Shown piece after piece: positions 9,156 to 19,928 of a stretch of DNA of 64,000 nt. A program made the translations under genes and the position numbers. The stretch is from Porphyridium purpureum (Eukaryota > Rhodophyta > Bangiophyceae > Porphyridiales > Porphyridiaceae), in assembly GCA_008690995.1 (NCBI GenBank), contig VRMN01000001.1, forward strand, positions 5,270,001 through 5,334,000. Direction: 5' to 3'. The notes beneath the pieces are model-generated. The model was not told the origin of the DNA. It saw only the letters and a program-made list of their open reading frames with translations, and did no database searches. Position 1 is the first letter of the stretch; every line of letters starts with the position of its first letter.

Positions 9156-11309
9156 AATGACTCTTTCTCTCGCCTTTGCCCTTTGTTTTGGTTTCACTGT
9201 GCTGCTGCACTGGCTGCGTGGCCAAAGCTGGTCATCTGCGTCCCGATTCGAACTCGATACTTCCATGTTCCCCTCTTCCAGTACCGGTGACGTTCAAAAA
9301 GTGCTCTCCAGCAGCATCACTTCTCCCCTCTTCTTGGTGGCATGATGAGTGTACGGTTCAGATCCAAATCAGGCATTTCCAAGGCCATTGCTTGTGCCAT
9401 TCTACGACAGCAGCTTCATGAAGGTTCCACGAGGCGGCGTATTACATGGCCGCGATGGCGGCCGCGACAGTATTCCCACGGCATTGCTGCGAAAGGCCCT
9501 GCCGTGAATGCATGAGAAGCCACCGTGCACCGCGGACAAACTGCACTCATACTTCCCAGGTCTGAAGTCACTATTCGCTCCACGAACATCGAATTCTTGG
9601 GCGCGTACCAAGAAAGCAACTGAGGCGCCGCAGGATCAAGGTTCTGGATTGGACCTTTTGCATGCACGTATTAAAATCAATGCACGGGCTTTTCTTATCT
9701 GAATCCCACTTTTATCTCTCTCCACCTCTGGAAATTATAAAAGCGTTCCTGCATTCATAAGAAATTCTGTCGTGCGTGTCCCGCCGCAAACTTGTGCACC
9801 CACAAGATATTGGACTTCCCGCCAACCATTCAAGCTTCCTTCGAAAACAGCCGATGCGTGTAAAGCTTTCCGAACCTGCTCGGCACTCGTGCGCGTTCTG
9901 CATTCAAAATGAACACCATGAGAAATCCACTAGCTTCGTCGCTGGCGGTCTGGCAGACTCGGGCACAAGCACGGTCGCCCTTGTTCTAAAGCAATTAAAG
10001 TTTCAATCGTTTGCCCAGCGAAATGCCAGTTTACATCGTCGCATTCCAGTGGGTCTGTCGAAAACGGGACTCATCCGTTTTCTTTCGTGCAGTTCCACCA
10101 ACCTGATAAAACAAATGATGCAGTATCTCATGGTGTCATGTTGATTTCTTCCTCGACGAGACGGAAGCCTTGCGTTCGGGTGCATATCGAAATCACCCTG
10201 CGAGCTGCCCTTTAAGGGCCCTGACGTCGGGACAACCGGGCATCCGTATCTCATATGCTGGACATTTCCCAACTCGCAGAAAACATGGATTTGAGAACCT
10301 CACATTGAGGCGCCACGGGCATATCACGCGAAGACATTGACAAGCAACTGTTGGTTCACGAGCACGTCAGCAGTCAGGTGGGGATTTTGATCGACACCGG
10401 ACTCCATGGGATGACAAAGACCGATTCCAGCAATGGCCGCGAACATCACATGGGCTCCATTGTTCTGCTATCTCATGCTGCCAAAAGTGTCATGCTGATA
10501 TTGCGCGCGTGCGTAAGGCTATAAAGTTGTAGTAATCAAAGCCGCCGACGTCCACTCTTATGTGCAGTCCAAACTGAGACGCGCGTTCCGTGCGCTTTCG
10601 TTCCATCCTGCGGCATCATGTCGCAAACCGCCTGTTGTCACGTCTTCGTGCGGCTTCGAAACGAGTGGTCCTCGCCCACCGCGGTCGAACTGCCGAAAGG
10701 ATTCCTCCCTGTTACACATACGGGCCGCGCCACCTCAGCAGGCCGCGAGGCTCTCTGTCACTGTCCTTGGCAGACGCACCTACCAGAAGGAGCTTTCGGC
10801 AAGCAACGATAGGATGCATGCAATCGCATTCTGTTAGAATGATTCTGGAAACGTAAAGGGAAGCACCAGCTTCGCCGCACCGGAATGCATCGGTGCGAAC
10901 GAACAGGCAATGGTTTGTCGCTTGCATCTCGGCGGCGCAATGACGCCGAGATGTCCTCCAGAACGCATCGCCGGCTGACCGAATGGCTCGCCGAATCTTG
11001 GGCGCAATAACTTGGGACTCAAGACCGCTGGCTGCGAGTTCTATCGTGGCGGACGCGGGCCCAGGTTTGGTCACGTTTTAAATATCCTTGCGATCGAGTT
11101 CGAGTCTTATTCTGACGTCTCTTCCAACCTCAGCGGTCTCCATGGTCTGGTATGGTCACGCCATTCTCCGTTTGCCTTGTTCTGTCGCTGTCATGTCGTC
11201 GCTCAAAATCACTACTGCATCATTGCTGGAGAGATTGACCACACGGGCCGAGCAGCGAGACTGGTGGAGGCGATGGAACTGGCGCAGACGGCGTGAGGTT
11301 CACGGAAGG
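9156..11309. other. About 2.1 kb without a convincing protein gene
   Basis: The first few hundred bases are presumably the 3' region of the ABC transporter. The rest holds only short open frames, most lacking an ATG and none with family resemblance. TATA-like strings occur near 9737 (TTATAAAAGCG) and 10520 (CTATAAAG). Two perfect hairpins lie at 10,876-10,953 and are listed separately. No tRNA A/B boxes or rRNA sequence were recognised. A non-coding RNA gene is possible but not shown. Confidence 0.4.
10876..10953. other. Two adjacent perfect hairpins, possible structured RNA
   Basis: CGCACCG (10,876-10,882) pairs with CGGTGCG (10,891-10,897) around an 8-base loop. CATCTCGGCG (10,925-10,934) pairs perfectly with CGCCGAGATG (10,944-10,953) around a 9-base loop. 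Both are GC-rich and lie 27 bases apart in an otherwise gene-free spacer. A TATA-like string sits about 350 bases to the left. They could be part of a non-coding RNA or an unusually structured leader of the lipoyl synthase gene. Confidence 0.35.
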
Positions 11310-12497
11310 ATGATGTCGTCATTGCGTCGCACGCTATGCAGTGCGGCCGCGTCGAGCAAGCCGGCTGAGACGGTGGCGGCTGCGCCAAGATATGTGAGCC
11401 GGTTGGAGCAGCTGCGCGCGCGCTTGAGCGAGGAAGAAAACACTTCGCGTGGGGCGGTGTCAGAATCGATGAACGCGTCGTCCGGAGGGGTGATGGGGCT
11501 ACCGCATGGCGACGTCATTTTTGGGACCGGTCTGAACAAGAAGGAAGGTGCGGCGTTTCAGCATGAGAGAACGGACGCGTACGCCGAGCCGAAAAAGCCG
11601 AGCTGGCTAAAAGTGAAGCCGGCTGGTGACGCGCAGAATGTGCGCGACTTCTCACGTCTGCAAAAGGACTTGCGCGGGCTCAAGTTGAACACGGTGTGCG
11701 AAGAAGCGCGGTGCCCGAACATCGGTGAGTGTTGGGGAGGCGGGACGGCCACAATCATGCTGATGGGCGACACGTGCACGCGCGGGTGCCGCTTCTGTAA
11801 CATCAAGACGGCCAAGGCGCCGCCGCCGCTGGACGCTGACGAGCCTTACAACGTGGCCAAGGCAATTGCGCAGTGGGGTCTCAAGTATCTTGTGTTGACG
11901 AGCGTTGATCGCGACGACCTTCCCGACGGCGGCGCGCATCATCTCGCGGCCACGGTGCGCAACCTGAAACAGTTTGCGCCAGACCTGCTTGTCGAGATGC
12001 TGGCGCCTGACTTTTCGGGCAATGTGACGCACGTGAATGAGGTTCTCTTCTCAGGCTTGGACGTCTTCGCGCACAACATTGAGACGGTGGAGCGACTGAC
12101 GCCGGTGGTGCGCGACCGGCGCGCCGGCTACCGGCAGAGTTTGTCTGTTCTGGAGCACGCGAAGCGCACCCACCCTACGGTGTTAACAAAAACCAGCGTG
12201 ATGCTTGGTGTGGGCGAGAGCGGCGGCGAGATTGAGCAGACCATGCGCGACTGTCGCGACGCCGGCGTGCAGGTCATCACGTTTGGCCAGTACCTGCGTC
12301 CGTCCAAACGCCATCTGAAGGTCGAGCAATGGGTGACACCCGCGGAGTTTGACCACTGGAAGGCCACCGCGGACGACATGGGCTTTCTGTACGTCGCCAG
12401 CGGCCCTCTGGTCAGATCGTCGTACAAAGCCGGCGAGTTCTTCCTGGAAGCGTTGCTGCGCAAGCAACGCGCACAGCGCCAAGTGGCTCAGCCCTGA
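11310..12497 (+). CDS. LIPA: Lipoyl synthase, mitochondrial (radical SAM)
   Basis: The protein has 395 residues from the chosen ATG. It inserts two sulfurs into protein-bound octanoyl groups to make lipoyl cofactor for pyruvate and 2-oxoglutarate dehydrogenase. Both iron-sulfur clusters are visible: the auxiliary C-x4-C-x5-C ([12 protein letters not shown], near residue 130) and the radical SAM C-x3-C-x2-C (CTRGCRFC, near 156). The conserved C-terminal RSSY ([11 protein letters not shown]) supplies a ligand to the auxiliary cluster. The start at 11310 opens with [16 protein letters not shown], a good mitochondrial presequence. Two earlier in-frame ATGs (11142, 11193) exist and cannot be excluded. 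The frame upstream of them has only a TTG. The length beyond the presequence is normal for the family. Confidence 0.95.
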   Translation: MMSSLRRTLCSAAASSKPAETVAAAPRYVSRLEQLRARLSEEENTSRGAVSESMNASSGGVMGLPHGDVIFGTGLNKKEGAAFQHERTDAYAEPKKPSWLKVKPAGDAQNVRDFSRLQKDLRGLKLNTVCEEARCPNIGECWGGGTATIMLMGDTCTRGCRFCNIKTAKAPPPLDADEPYNVAKAIAQWGLKYLVLTSVDRDDLPDGGAHHLAATVRNLKQFAPDLLVEMLAPDFSGNVTHVNEVLFSGLDVFAHNIETVERLTPVVRDRRAGYRQSLSVLEHAKRTHPTVLTKTSVMLGVGESGGEIEQTMRDCRDAGVQVITFGQYLRPSKRHLKVEQWVTPAEFDHWKATADDMGFLYVASGPLVRSSYKAGEFFLEALLRKQRAQRQVAQP

Positions 12498-12741
12498 ACG
12501 CCGAGATCTTAAAAAATTGAAGCCCTAACCAGCTCTGTTTCTAGTAAAGTGTAGCTGTTTTAGTATAATGTTGAAAATTAACGCAAATGTTTAATCTTTG
12601 CGGTTTTGATTTTTAAGATTCTGAAATCTCGACGCGACACGTGCGCGTGTGAGCGTGACGAACGCCCCGAGCGAGGAAGAGCGGAGCGCGTGGAGAGAGA
12701 AGACGCGCGCCGCACGACCTTGATCGTCAGTGCCTTTGTGA

Positions 12742-14496
12742 ATGACGACGAGGCATTGCGCGGGGTTTGTCGGGATTTGGGTAAGAGCGGCTCCCGGATC
12801 TGCGTTCCTTGTACACAGAGGTAGCCATTGGTGTCTCGCGGGTCTTCGACGACACGTCGGACAGTCCGCTACTCACTTGCGCTCGCGCTTTCGACTCGCT
12901 GCGTTTGCGATGAACGTGTCGACGGACGGCGGCGGTCTATATGACGAGCGCGATGGTGAGGGGGAGTCGGGAATGTTTGAAGATGCACGCGAAGCTGCCG
13001 TGCGAGGCGTTAGCACCGCCGTACCGTTGAGCGCGGACGCCAACGTGAATCGGAGTAAGGTCAAGGATAAGTATGTATCTGTGTTCAAAGTGTTTGTGCA
13101 CAAAACAGAGCCGAGCTTTTCGTCGCCGTGGCAGATGAAGCGTCAGCGGTCCAGTACCGGTTCCGCGTTTGCAATCTCAGGGCAGCGCCTCCTCACAAAC
13201 GCTCATGTTGTCGCGTACGCATCGCAAGTGCTTGTGCGTCGTCATGGCGAGGCAAAGCGCTACATTGCAAGAATCATTGCGGTTGCTCACGATAGCGATC
13301 TCGCGCTTCTGCACGTGGAAGATCCGGCATTCTGGGCGAAAGGTATCCAGCCGCTCGAGCTCAAGGATGACGCGCCGCATTTGCAGGATTCGGTCACGGT
13401 GATTGGGTACCCTTCAGGCGGAGAAAATTTGTCGATTACCGCGGGCGTCGTGAGTCGCGTGGATGTTTGGAACTATGCACATTCGGGATGCCGTATGCTG
13501 TGCATTCAGATTGATGCTGCCATCAACTCTGGAAATAGTGGTGGGCCCGCGCTAAACAAGGATCTGGAGTGTGTCGGGATTGCGTTCCAGTCACGCACGC
13601 ATGCCGACAATATCGGTTACATCGTACCGGTGCCCATCATCAAGCGTTTTTTGCGAGACATTGAACAATTTGGTGGCGACAATTATCAGGGCGTCGTCAC
13701 TCTAGGTATTGTGTACCAAAAGATGGAGAATGAGCAACTTCGAAAGTACACGGGTCTGGCTGCTGTGAAAGAGGAAGATCTACCGGAGGGCATTTCAGCG
13801 CGCGGCGTGTATGTGTGCTACGTGGACCCGCTGAAGACGGATACAGAGTACTTCCATCCCGGCGATGTCATTCTGGCTATGGACTCGATGGACATTGACA
13901 TGGACGGCACCGTCAAATTCCGTGAAATGGAGCGCGTCGATATGCTGTATGCTTTGACGGAAAAGCTGATGGGCGACGAGATCCGCGTAGTGCTGCTGCG
14001 AGACCGCGAGGTGATTGAGCGCACCTTCAAACTAAGCAAGGTCTTGACACTGGTGCCGATCGTTCAGTATGACGTCAAGCCGCGCTACCTCATCTACGCT
14101 GGCTGTGTCTTCACGCCTCTGTCTTGCGATTACTTGCGAGCAGAGTACGGCACAAAGTACATGGAAAAAGCAAACACGTCCTTGTTGGCCGCACTGCTAG
14201 AAAACTTTCGCGAATTCCCGGACCAGGAAATCGTGCTTATGAGTCAGGTGCTAGCACACGAATCGAATGTTGGGTACGAGTTCCGCAAGCAGATTTTGCA
14301 GTCCGTGAATGGGAATCCGATTCGCAATCTGGCTCATTTGGGCAAGTTTTTGGATGAAACCAAAGACGACTTCATTTCTTTTGAGTTCAATTTTGGCGTT
14401 AGGGCTTGTTTTGAAAAGGAAACCTCGGATGCCTGCCTGCCGGAAATCCTGAAGGAGAACAATATCTCTTCTGCGCGCTTTCTCGAAGAGACGTAG
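12742..14496 (+). CDS. Deg/HtrA-family serine protease (DEG9-like)
   Basis: The protein has 584 residues from the first ATG. A trypsin-like domain carries the triad: His in TNAHVV (about 154), Asp in DSDLALL (about 185) and Ser in NSGNSGGPA (about 266). It is followed by PDZ-like repeats (about 345-580) that include GVYVCYVDPLKTD and a second VFTPLS module. The layout of one protease domain and long C-terminal PDZ-type modules is that of plant DEG9-type enzymes rather than bacterial DegP. The first 56 residues contain no acidic residue and are Arg/Ser/Ala-rich, resembling an organelle targeting sequence. If they are leader instead, translation would begin at the ATG at 12910. A purine-rich stretch at 12,656-12,705 precedes the first ATG. 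A likely polyadenylation-type AATAAA lies near 14,559. Confidence 0.9.
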   Translation: MTTRHCAGFVGIWVRAAPGSAFLVHRGSHWCLAGLRRHVGQSATHLRSRFRLAAFAMNVSTDGGGLYDERDGEGESGMFEDAREAAVRGVSTAVPLSADANVNRSKVKDKYVSVFKVFVHKTEPSFSSPWQMKRQRSSTGSAFAISGQRLLTNAHVVAYASQVLVRRHGEAKRYIARIIAVAHDSDLALLHVEDPAFWAKGIQPLELKDDAPHLQDSVTVIGYPSGGENLSITAGVVSRVDVWNYAHSGCRMLCIQIDAAINSGNSGGPALNKDLECVGIAFQSRTHADNIGYIVPVPIIKRFLRDIEQFGGDNYQGVVTLGIVYQKMENEQLRKYTGLAAVKEEDLPEGISARGVYVCYVDPLKTDTEYFHPGDVILAMDSMDIDMDGTVKFREMERVDMLYALTEKLMGDEIRVVLLRDREVIERTFKLSKVLTLVPIVQYDVKPRYLIYAGCVFTPLSCDYLRAEYGTKYMEKANTSLLAALLENFREFPDQEIVLMSQVLAHESNVGYEFRKQILQSVNGNPIRNLAHLGKFLDETKDDFISFEFNFGVRACFEKETSDACLPEILKENNISSARFLEET

Positions 14497-14731
14497 AGCT
14501 TGCCGCCACCGCCGCTTGTGTCTGTACAAGACGAAACCATGATCCGAAATAACAACGAAATAAAGTGAAGATGCTTGCGTATTCTCCACGACAACTTCAC
14601 TGTGATAGTCCTCACTGGTCTGTGTGCAACAGTCCTACTGGCTTGGCATGAAGCTTGCCGTGACATCTACACGTGCGTTCAGAAAGCCAAGCGAGTGTGA
14701 CATTCTCCGTTCGACAAAATGAATCGCCCAT

Positions 14732-15436
14732 TTATCGGCGAGTCGCGAAACGTACGAAAGTGTATCCTACAAGCGCGGCGAGAGAGAGAATGATGCCGCG
14801 ATAGAGTTGTTGCGCTCGCCGACTGGGATATAGATTTTGAAGCAGCGCGCTTATTTGCTGCCGCAAATCGCTCTGCGTGCCACTATTGTCGACAACAATA
14901 TCGGCAAGCTTCGTCTTCTCTTGCATCGGCATTTGCGCTGCCATTCGTTGCTTGGCGTCGTTTTCTGAAAGCTCCGGATTGCGCATTTGCAAGCGGGCCA
15001 GCTGAACGTCCGGCTCGCATGCTACGACGACCGTCTTTGAGCATATCCACAACACGTTCTTCGTCTCAAAAAGCAACGGAACATCGAGCACCACAACCGG
15101 CTGCAGTCGGACCAGCAGCTGCCACAGAAGTTGCGCCATCATCGAGGCTACAATGAAGGGGTGCGTAATGCGATTCAGCAGTGCACGCTTTTTGGGGTCG
15201 CCAAAGATAATCTGACCAAGCCGCGCGCGGTTCAACGTGCCGTCATGTTCGTTGATAACTTCCTTCCCAAACACAAGACGCACACACAAAAGACAAACGC
15301 TCGGCGGCTGCATCGCCTGTCGAGCAATCAGGTCAGCATCAATCACCGGTACTCCCGCATCTCTCATGTACGCAGCCGCCGTGCTCTTACCCGAGGCGAT
15401 GCCTCCCGTCAATCCCACAATCACCGGCGGCGCCAT
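14732..15436 (-). CDS. Dephospho-CoA kinase (CoaE/DCAKD-like) with C-terminal membrane anchor
   Basis: The protein has 234 residues from MAPPVIVGLTGG. It catalyses the last step of coenzyme A synthesis, phosphorylating the ribose 3' hydroxyl of dephospho-CoA. The P-loop GLTGGIASGKST is at residues 7-18. The DADLIARQ region, HPFI and the VVLDVPLLFE lid/base region follow in family order. A hydrophobic stretch near the C-terminus (GIILSLAALVGYTFV) followed by basic residues suggests a tail anchor, as in eukaryotic DCAKD-type proteins. An in-frame ATG 50 codons upstream (15586) would add an Arg/Ser-rich extension that could be a targeting peptide. The gene lies 253 bases (or 103) downstream of the stop of the DUF7918-like gene on the same strand, with no GTAC cluster between them. 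Confidence 0.92.
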   Translation of the reverse strand: MAPPVIVGLTGGIASGKSTAAAYMRDAGVPVIDADLIARQAMQPPSVCLLCVRLVFGKEVINEHDGTLNRARLGQIIFGDPKKRALLNRITHPFIVASMMAQLLWQLLVRLQPVVVLDVPLLFETKNVLWICSKTVVVACEPDVQLARLQMRNPELSENDAKQRMAAQMPMQEKTKLADIVVDNSGTQSDLRQQISALLQNLYPSRRAQQLYRGIILSLAALVGYTFVRFATRR

Positions 15437-15689
15437 GGCGGCGCTTAATTTGCCGGAAGCGGACCGCCGTGGCAATCGCTGCTTGCAAGAGAATGCTCTA
15501 GCGCGTGGCCGCACCCTCGGCCGATAATAACGGCGCCTGGACCCGGTGTCACCGCACGAAGCGGCGAATCCCACACAGAAAAGCATTCACGGATGCGAGC
15601 TTCCAAGACTCCAACCGCTGAGCATTGCTAGGGACACAGTTACTTGGATGGTTTATTTTGGAGACACGAAACTCGTGCGAGATCTCTGC

Positions 15690-17645
15690 TCACTGCTGGT
15701 TGCATCTCGTCGGTTCGACAAAGCGGCCTTGATGATCAATGTGATCGTTCCGTGTACCGCCGTCATTGCTCTGTGGGCTACCTTCGCGGTCTACTGCTCC
15801 GCGAACATCTTCAGCAGTTGGCCGCGTCGGATCAGGCGCAGCTGCAGCGACAGCAGCGACAGAAACCGCTGCCACAACCGATACATCAGCTTCCAGAGAC
15901 TTGGGAATGCTCTTTTCGGGTTCAATAAGGTCAATGTCAGAACGCGCCGTAGCTCCCGCCCCATGAGCACGCAATGCGGCATCCTCTTGGACTTCCTTCA
16001 TCAGCTCATCGTCGTCATCAGGAAATAAGCCGACCGTCTCGCTCCCCTGAGGATAAAAGCCAGTGGACATGGGTCCACTTTGCCTCACATCCATATCCTG
16101 ACGAGCGCCTGAATCCCCTTCGCGCCCTGGTACTTCGCGCGGCGAGACTGAACTTGCTTGAAGGCCTGAAGCAGGTTCCGCACGCGCTCGTCTCGATGCA
16201 TCCTCGTCAAGAGCCGGCACCAAGCCTCTGTCATTTTCTAGGACGACATTCGCGCGTTCCGGCAATACGTCAGTTTGGTTGGTATCACTTACGAAAGGGT
16301 GCTGCTGGATCGGGTGCTCGACTTTTGAATCCTGCGGCTCTGCAACTGGCCCTGATGCAACTGTCCGAGGCTGCTCGCAAGCCGTGCTGTCTAAATCTTC
16401 GACAGGAGGGAGGTACTCTTCCTCCGCACGACTAGATGGCACGCTTCTCGCGACTGATTCCATTTCAGAACGACGCGTTTCATCTCGTACACGGTTTGGA
16501 GCGTCTAGCGGCGAAGCGGTCGCGCCGTCTGGTTCGGAGGAATACACTGATAGTCCGGTTGGGTGGCTGGACAAGGTGGCGGCGGGTGTATCGCTACTCC
16601 TTACAGAGTGCCCCTCAGGATCACGCGCACGTTCCACATTGTCTGCGACAAGATTTGTACTTCCTTCGTTGTTCTCGGTCTGCAAATCGGACTCGACGAC
16701 GTTCGACAAGGAACTGGAATCGCCTCCCTCTTCCTGCAAGCGCTCCTCTACATAATCGGCAAGCGTCCTGCTTGACGCTGCAAATACAGGATTGTTCTCA
16801 AACGCTTCTTCAGGGACCAGAGAGTTGAACATGAACTCGGAGTGATAACGCATTTCAACCCTTGTCTCCAGCCGGGATATCCTATGCTCGGCCAATTGAT
16901 GCAGACTGCCACGCCTGACTCTGGCAGCCGAGCCAGGTACTACTGCGGCACTGGGTTCATTCATCAGGGCCCGGTTTCGATTCACGGGTTCGCGCACAGG
17001 TGCATGGACTGGCCGCGGCGCATCACACGGCCCAATGATGTCACATGTACGGAAGCGGACGACGAGGACACCACAATGAGTGACGTCATGCTCTGCGTCA
17101 AGGTCTTCGGTTCCTGTAAAAAGCGCCGAGAGGCTCTGTATGGCCTCGCAAGCAGATTCCATATCGGGCCGCGATATGAACTTGAGGTAGTGATATTGGC
17201 CGTCCGCTGCGCGATAGAACTCGAAAATACACTTGCGTGTCTCCCGCTCAGTATTTTGCTGCCTCCGTAAAAACTTACGGATGAGCAGCACGCCGTCTAC
17301 GTAAAGTTCCGCGGAATTCGGGAACTCGCTCGGTACGTAAGAAGATCTTGCAGGCAAGCTCCACGTGGCTTCGACCACAAACTCTGCGCCAGGCTTTGCG
17401 CTTAGAAACCGGATTCCATCTGCAAACTCCACCTGCCTGAGCTCTCGGGCGGTGTGCGCGTCGTACACACGTACCGAGAAGCCGCGGTCACGGACCGCGT
17501 TGCCAACGCGCAAGAGAGGCCTTGCTGGCGCGCGCAGCACGGGAGCACGACGACGTTCGCAGGACGGGTCGCCCGGCTCCATGGCGCGCGAGACGGATCC
17601 CGTCGCACCGGCGCCATGATTTGGGTACCCCATGCTGCTATTCAT
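15690..17645 (-). CDS. Large disordered protein with N-terminal DUF7918-like domain
   Basis: The protein has 651 residues. Residues about 50-200 form a compact domain (GFSVRVYDAHTARELRQVEF, then SAELYVDGVLLIRKFLRR, then KCIFEFYRAADGQYHYLKF). It resembles the DUF7918 fold known mostly from fungi, where a short regulatory-looking domain is defined by the YVDG motif. The remaining 450 residues are rich in Glu, Asp, Ser, Arg and Pro and are probably unstructured. A run of Val/Ala (VSVVAAVSVAAVAAAA) near the C-terminus is too short and too Ala-rich to call a membrane segment. The function is unknown. The family call rests on recognition by eye and is tentative; the gene itself is well supported by its ATG and uninterrupted length. 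Confidence 0.75.
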   Translation of the reverse strand: MNSSMGYPNHGAGATGSVSRAMEPGDPSCERRRAPVLRAPARPLLRVGNAVRDRGFSVRVYDAHTARELRQVEFADGIRFLSAKPGAEFVVEATWSLPARSSYVPSEFPNSAELYVDGVLLIRKFLRRQQNTERETRKCIFEFYRAADGQYHYLKFISRPDMESACEAIQSLSALFTGTEDLDAEHDVTHCGVLVVRFRTCDIIGPCDAPRPVHAPVREPVNRNRALMNEPSAAVVPGSAARVRRGSLHQLAEHRISRLETRVEMRYHSEFMFNSLVPEEAFENNPVFAASSRTLADYVEERLQEEGGDSSSLSNVVESDLQTENNEGSTNLVADNVERARDPEGHSVRSSDTPAATLSSHPTGLSVYSSEPDGATASPLDAPNRVRDETRRSEMESVARSVPSSRAEEEYLPPVEDLDSTACEQPRTVASGPVAEPQDSKVEHPIQQHPFVSDTNQTDVLPERANVVLENDRGLVPALDEDASRRARAEPASGLQASSVSPREVPGREGDSGARQDMDVRQSGPMSTGFYPQGSETVGLFPDDDDELMKEVQEDAALRAHGAGATARSDIDLIEPEKSIPKSLEADVSVVAAVSVAAVAAAAPDPTRPTAEDVRGAVDREGSPQSNDGGTRNDHIDHQGRFVEPTRCNQQ

Positions 17646-18310
17646 GGTTCATGGTGGCCTTCACCGACATGTGTTTGTACTTCTAAAATTCCTCCAGAGC
17701 GTTGGATCTGCCTTCGGCTGCCTTGTCCAAGTATCGTCAAGTCGTTCCCGCGGACAAGTATCTGTGCGCCAGCCTTCAGCACGAAACACCCCGTTTGAGG
17801 AAGCGCAGAGGAAGCATCGGCGTCACGTGCCGCATCGGGAGACAAGGTGACGAAGAGGGCACGGTCGGGGAATGCTTTGCCTGCTTTTCAGATCGCACCA
17901 CATGTATGGGCATTAAACGACAAAGGCAGGCGGTTTAGAGTAGGTCAGGCGACGTATAAAGACATACCAGTTGTGATGGCGTTGGCATGAAGCGCGTGAC
18001 CTAAAGTTCAGAGTAACGCGCGCGATGCACGGTAATTTGTACCTTAGCCCAGAAAGAAGGGCTTGATAGGGATTGCAATATAAAAATGGGTTTATTGCAG
18101 ACGGCCTGTTCTTTCATATTCGGGTCTACGTGGTAGGTCTGCGTGCACAAAATGCACAAGACCTCGTTCGCCCATCAAACCGAAGAGTGGAAGCAGAGTC
18201 CCACTGGATGCAGTTGATGAGGTATCGCTCCGTTCTGACGAAGATACTAAGTCTTGTGAATTTCAGTCTTCGCTCGCCACGCAGCTTGTCCTTATATCGC
18301 ACATCGCGTT
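17646..18310. other. Spacer between two minus-strand genes; no gene seen
   Basis: It holds the upstream region of the DUF7918-like gene and the 3' region of the MFS gene. Open frames here are short and unlike proteins. No GTAC cluster is seen. Confidence 0.5.
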
Positions 18311-19810
18311 TCATGAGCTTATTTCCGCAAGTTCTACAGATTGAGGTAGAGCCACGAGTGACTTGTTCCTCCCACCACGCGCCGGATTGCCTTCTTCGAT
18401 GTCTAGAATCCACTTGAATGCCCGCATTAGAATTGCACTGGATACGCTCATCGCACCGATGATGCCCCACATGGCTGCCGAATTGCGCGGGTGGAGCACA
18501 GGATCCTCATTGCAGAATTTCTCCAACAGGTATCCAGAGAGACCGCCTACAAGAAGCTTGACGCAGAAGAGCGGTGCGCTTGCGAGCGAGCTGTACATAC
18601 CCTCTGAGCCGTCCTGAGAAATGGCCATGGAGTATTCGTACACCCGAGGTGAGTAAATCGCCTCACCAATGCTTAGCGTCACCACAAAAAGGATGATGGC
18701 CCACATCTTATTGCCTATACAGACCCATAAGGGTGAGACGCCGGCAATGAACGAGCCGTACACAATCATAGGGTATGACCGGATGCGCCGGGAAACCATC
18801 CCAACCAACGGCACCGCGAAAATAATGATGAATGGATTGATCGAATAGACAAGTCCAAACGGTGCGTTCGGCCCAAACTCGCGGAGCATGTACTTGGGCA
18901 TCGTACCGTCGAGATGCCGAAATACCATTCCCACACCCATGAGGAGCAAGGAGAAGAGCACCAGCACCCAGAAGGTGCGCTGATGCAGTACCTCTCGTGT
19001 CTTGGCCCACGGCGCTTTGTTTTCTGGTTGAAATTCCTGCACGTTGCCGCGTTCGTCCACATCAATTTCGCGGATACCCATGAATGACACGCACACGCAC
19101 AAAAAGGTGCTCAGCGCTGAAGTAAGAAGCACAAGCCGGTCGGGCGAAAGCGTGAAGCTGCCTATACGTGCGCCATCCCCGAACAGCAGGCGTAGCACGT
19201 CCACCGCAGGTCCGGCACACAAAGCCGCGACGTTCATAATGGAGTAGTAAAAACTGAATGCAATTGTGCGATTTGCTGGCGAGCTGTAGCGTTTGACACC
19301 AATAGTCATGATTGGGATCCCCAGACTCTCGGCAAAGGGCAGCAAAGAGCCCAAGATAATCAACGTTACTGCCTTACTTCGGGACAGCGCCAACACAAAG
19401 CGAGCGATCATGCCTACAGAGCTTCCAATAATTAGCGATGCACGCACGCCCATGATGTCGATAAACCAGCCGCACACCATTCCGAACACCGTGCTCATAA
19501 CACCGTACATGCCGTACGCCCATCCTGCCTGCACATCCGACAACCCGAACTCCTCGGAGAGATACAAGACCAGAACCAACGCGAACGAAAAGTACGAGTA
19601 TGAAGACAGAAATTTGAGCACATAGATAATCCACAGCTCGCGCGGCGCGGCGCGCAGCGCCTTCCATTGCTTCGCGGTGCAAATGCTGACATCGTTGTCG
19701 TCATCGTTGTCGTCTTCGTTGTCGTTGTGCCCAGCCTGCCCCGAATCCACCGCCGCCGCGACTGCTGAAACCGCGTCGCTTTCCCCACTTTCAGATGATG
19801 TCTCCTCCAT
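18311..19810 (-). CDS. Major facilitator superfamily transporter
   Basis: The protein has 499 residues. A cytosolic N-terminal tail rich in acidic and Ser/Asp residues (about 1-50, including a DDNDDDND run) is followed by about twelve hydrophobic segments in two blocks of six, separated by a charged central loop (about 245-275). The short loop after the second helix (DIMGVRASLIIG) is MFS-like. NRTIAFSFYYSIMNVAALCAGP is reminiscent of peptide/nitrate-type carriers but not enough to assign a substrate. The frame extends to a TTG upstream; the first ATG is at 19810. It diverges from the DNAJC25-like gene. The shared spacer carries a long imperfect inverted repeat (19,929-19,977) rather than the GTAC motif. 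Confidence 0.85.
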   Translation of the reverse strand: MEETSSESGESDAVSAVAAAVDSGQAGHNDNEDDNDDDNDVSICTAKQWKALRAAPRELWIIYVLKFLSSYSYFSFALVLVLYLSEEFGLSDVQAGWAYGMYGVMSTVFGMVCGWFIDIMGVRASLIIGSSVGMIARFVLALSRSKAVTLIILGSLLPFAESLGIPIMTIGVKRYSSPANRTIAFSFYYSIMNVAALCAGPAVDVLRLLFGDGARIGSFTLSPDRLVLLTSALSTFLCVCVSFMGIREIDVDERGNVQEFQPENKAPWAKTREVLHQRTFWVLVLFSLLLMGVGMVFRHLDGTMPKYMLREFGPNAPFGLVYSINPFIIIFAVPLVGMVSRRIRSYPMIVYGSFIAGVSPLWVCIGNKMWAIILFVVTLSIGEAIYSPRVYEYSMAISQDGSEGMYSSLASAPLFCVKLLVGGLSGYLLEKFCNEDPVLHPRNSAAMWGIIGAMSVSSAILMRAFKWILDIEEGNPARGGRNKSLVALPQSVELAEISS

Positions 19811-19928
19811 GGTCGTGCGTGCGAGCAGAAGCACGCAACTGCACACGACGCGCAATCACCTTTTCAAACGCTCTCACGCGTCCGTTAGTCTGCCCCTGCC
19901 GCTCAAAGTTCAAACCTTGCTTGAATTT

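Noticed and set aside
9776-10144. Plus-strand frame of 122 codons in the long spacer after the ABC gene
   Set aside because: It starts with GTG, has no motif and no upstream promoter signal other than a TATA-like string.
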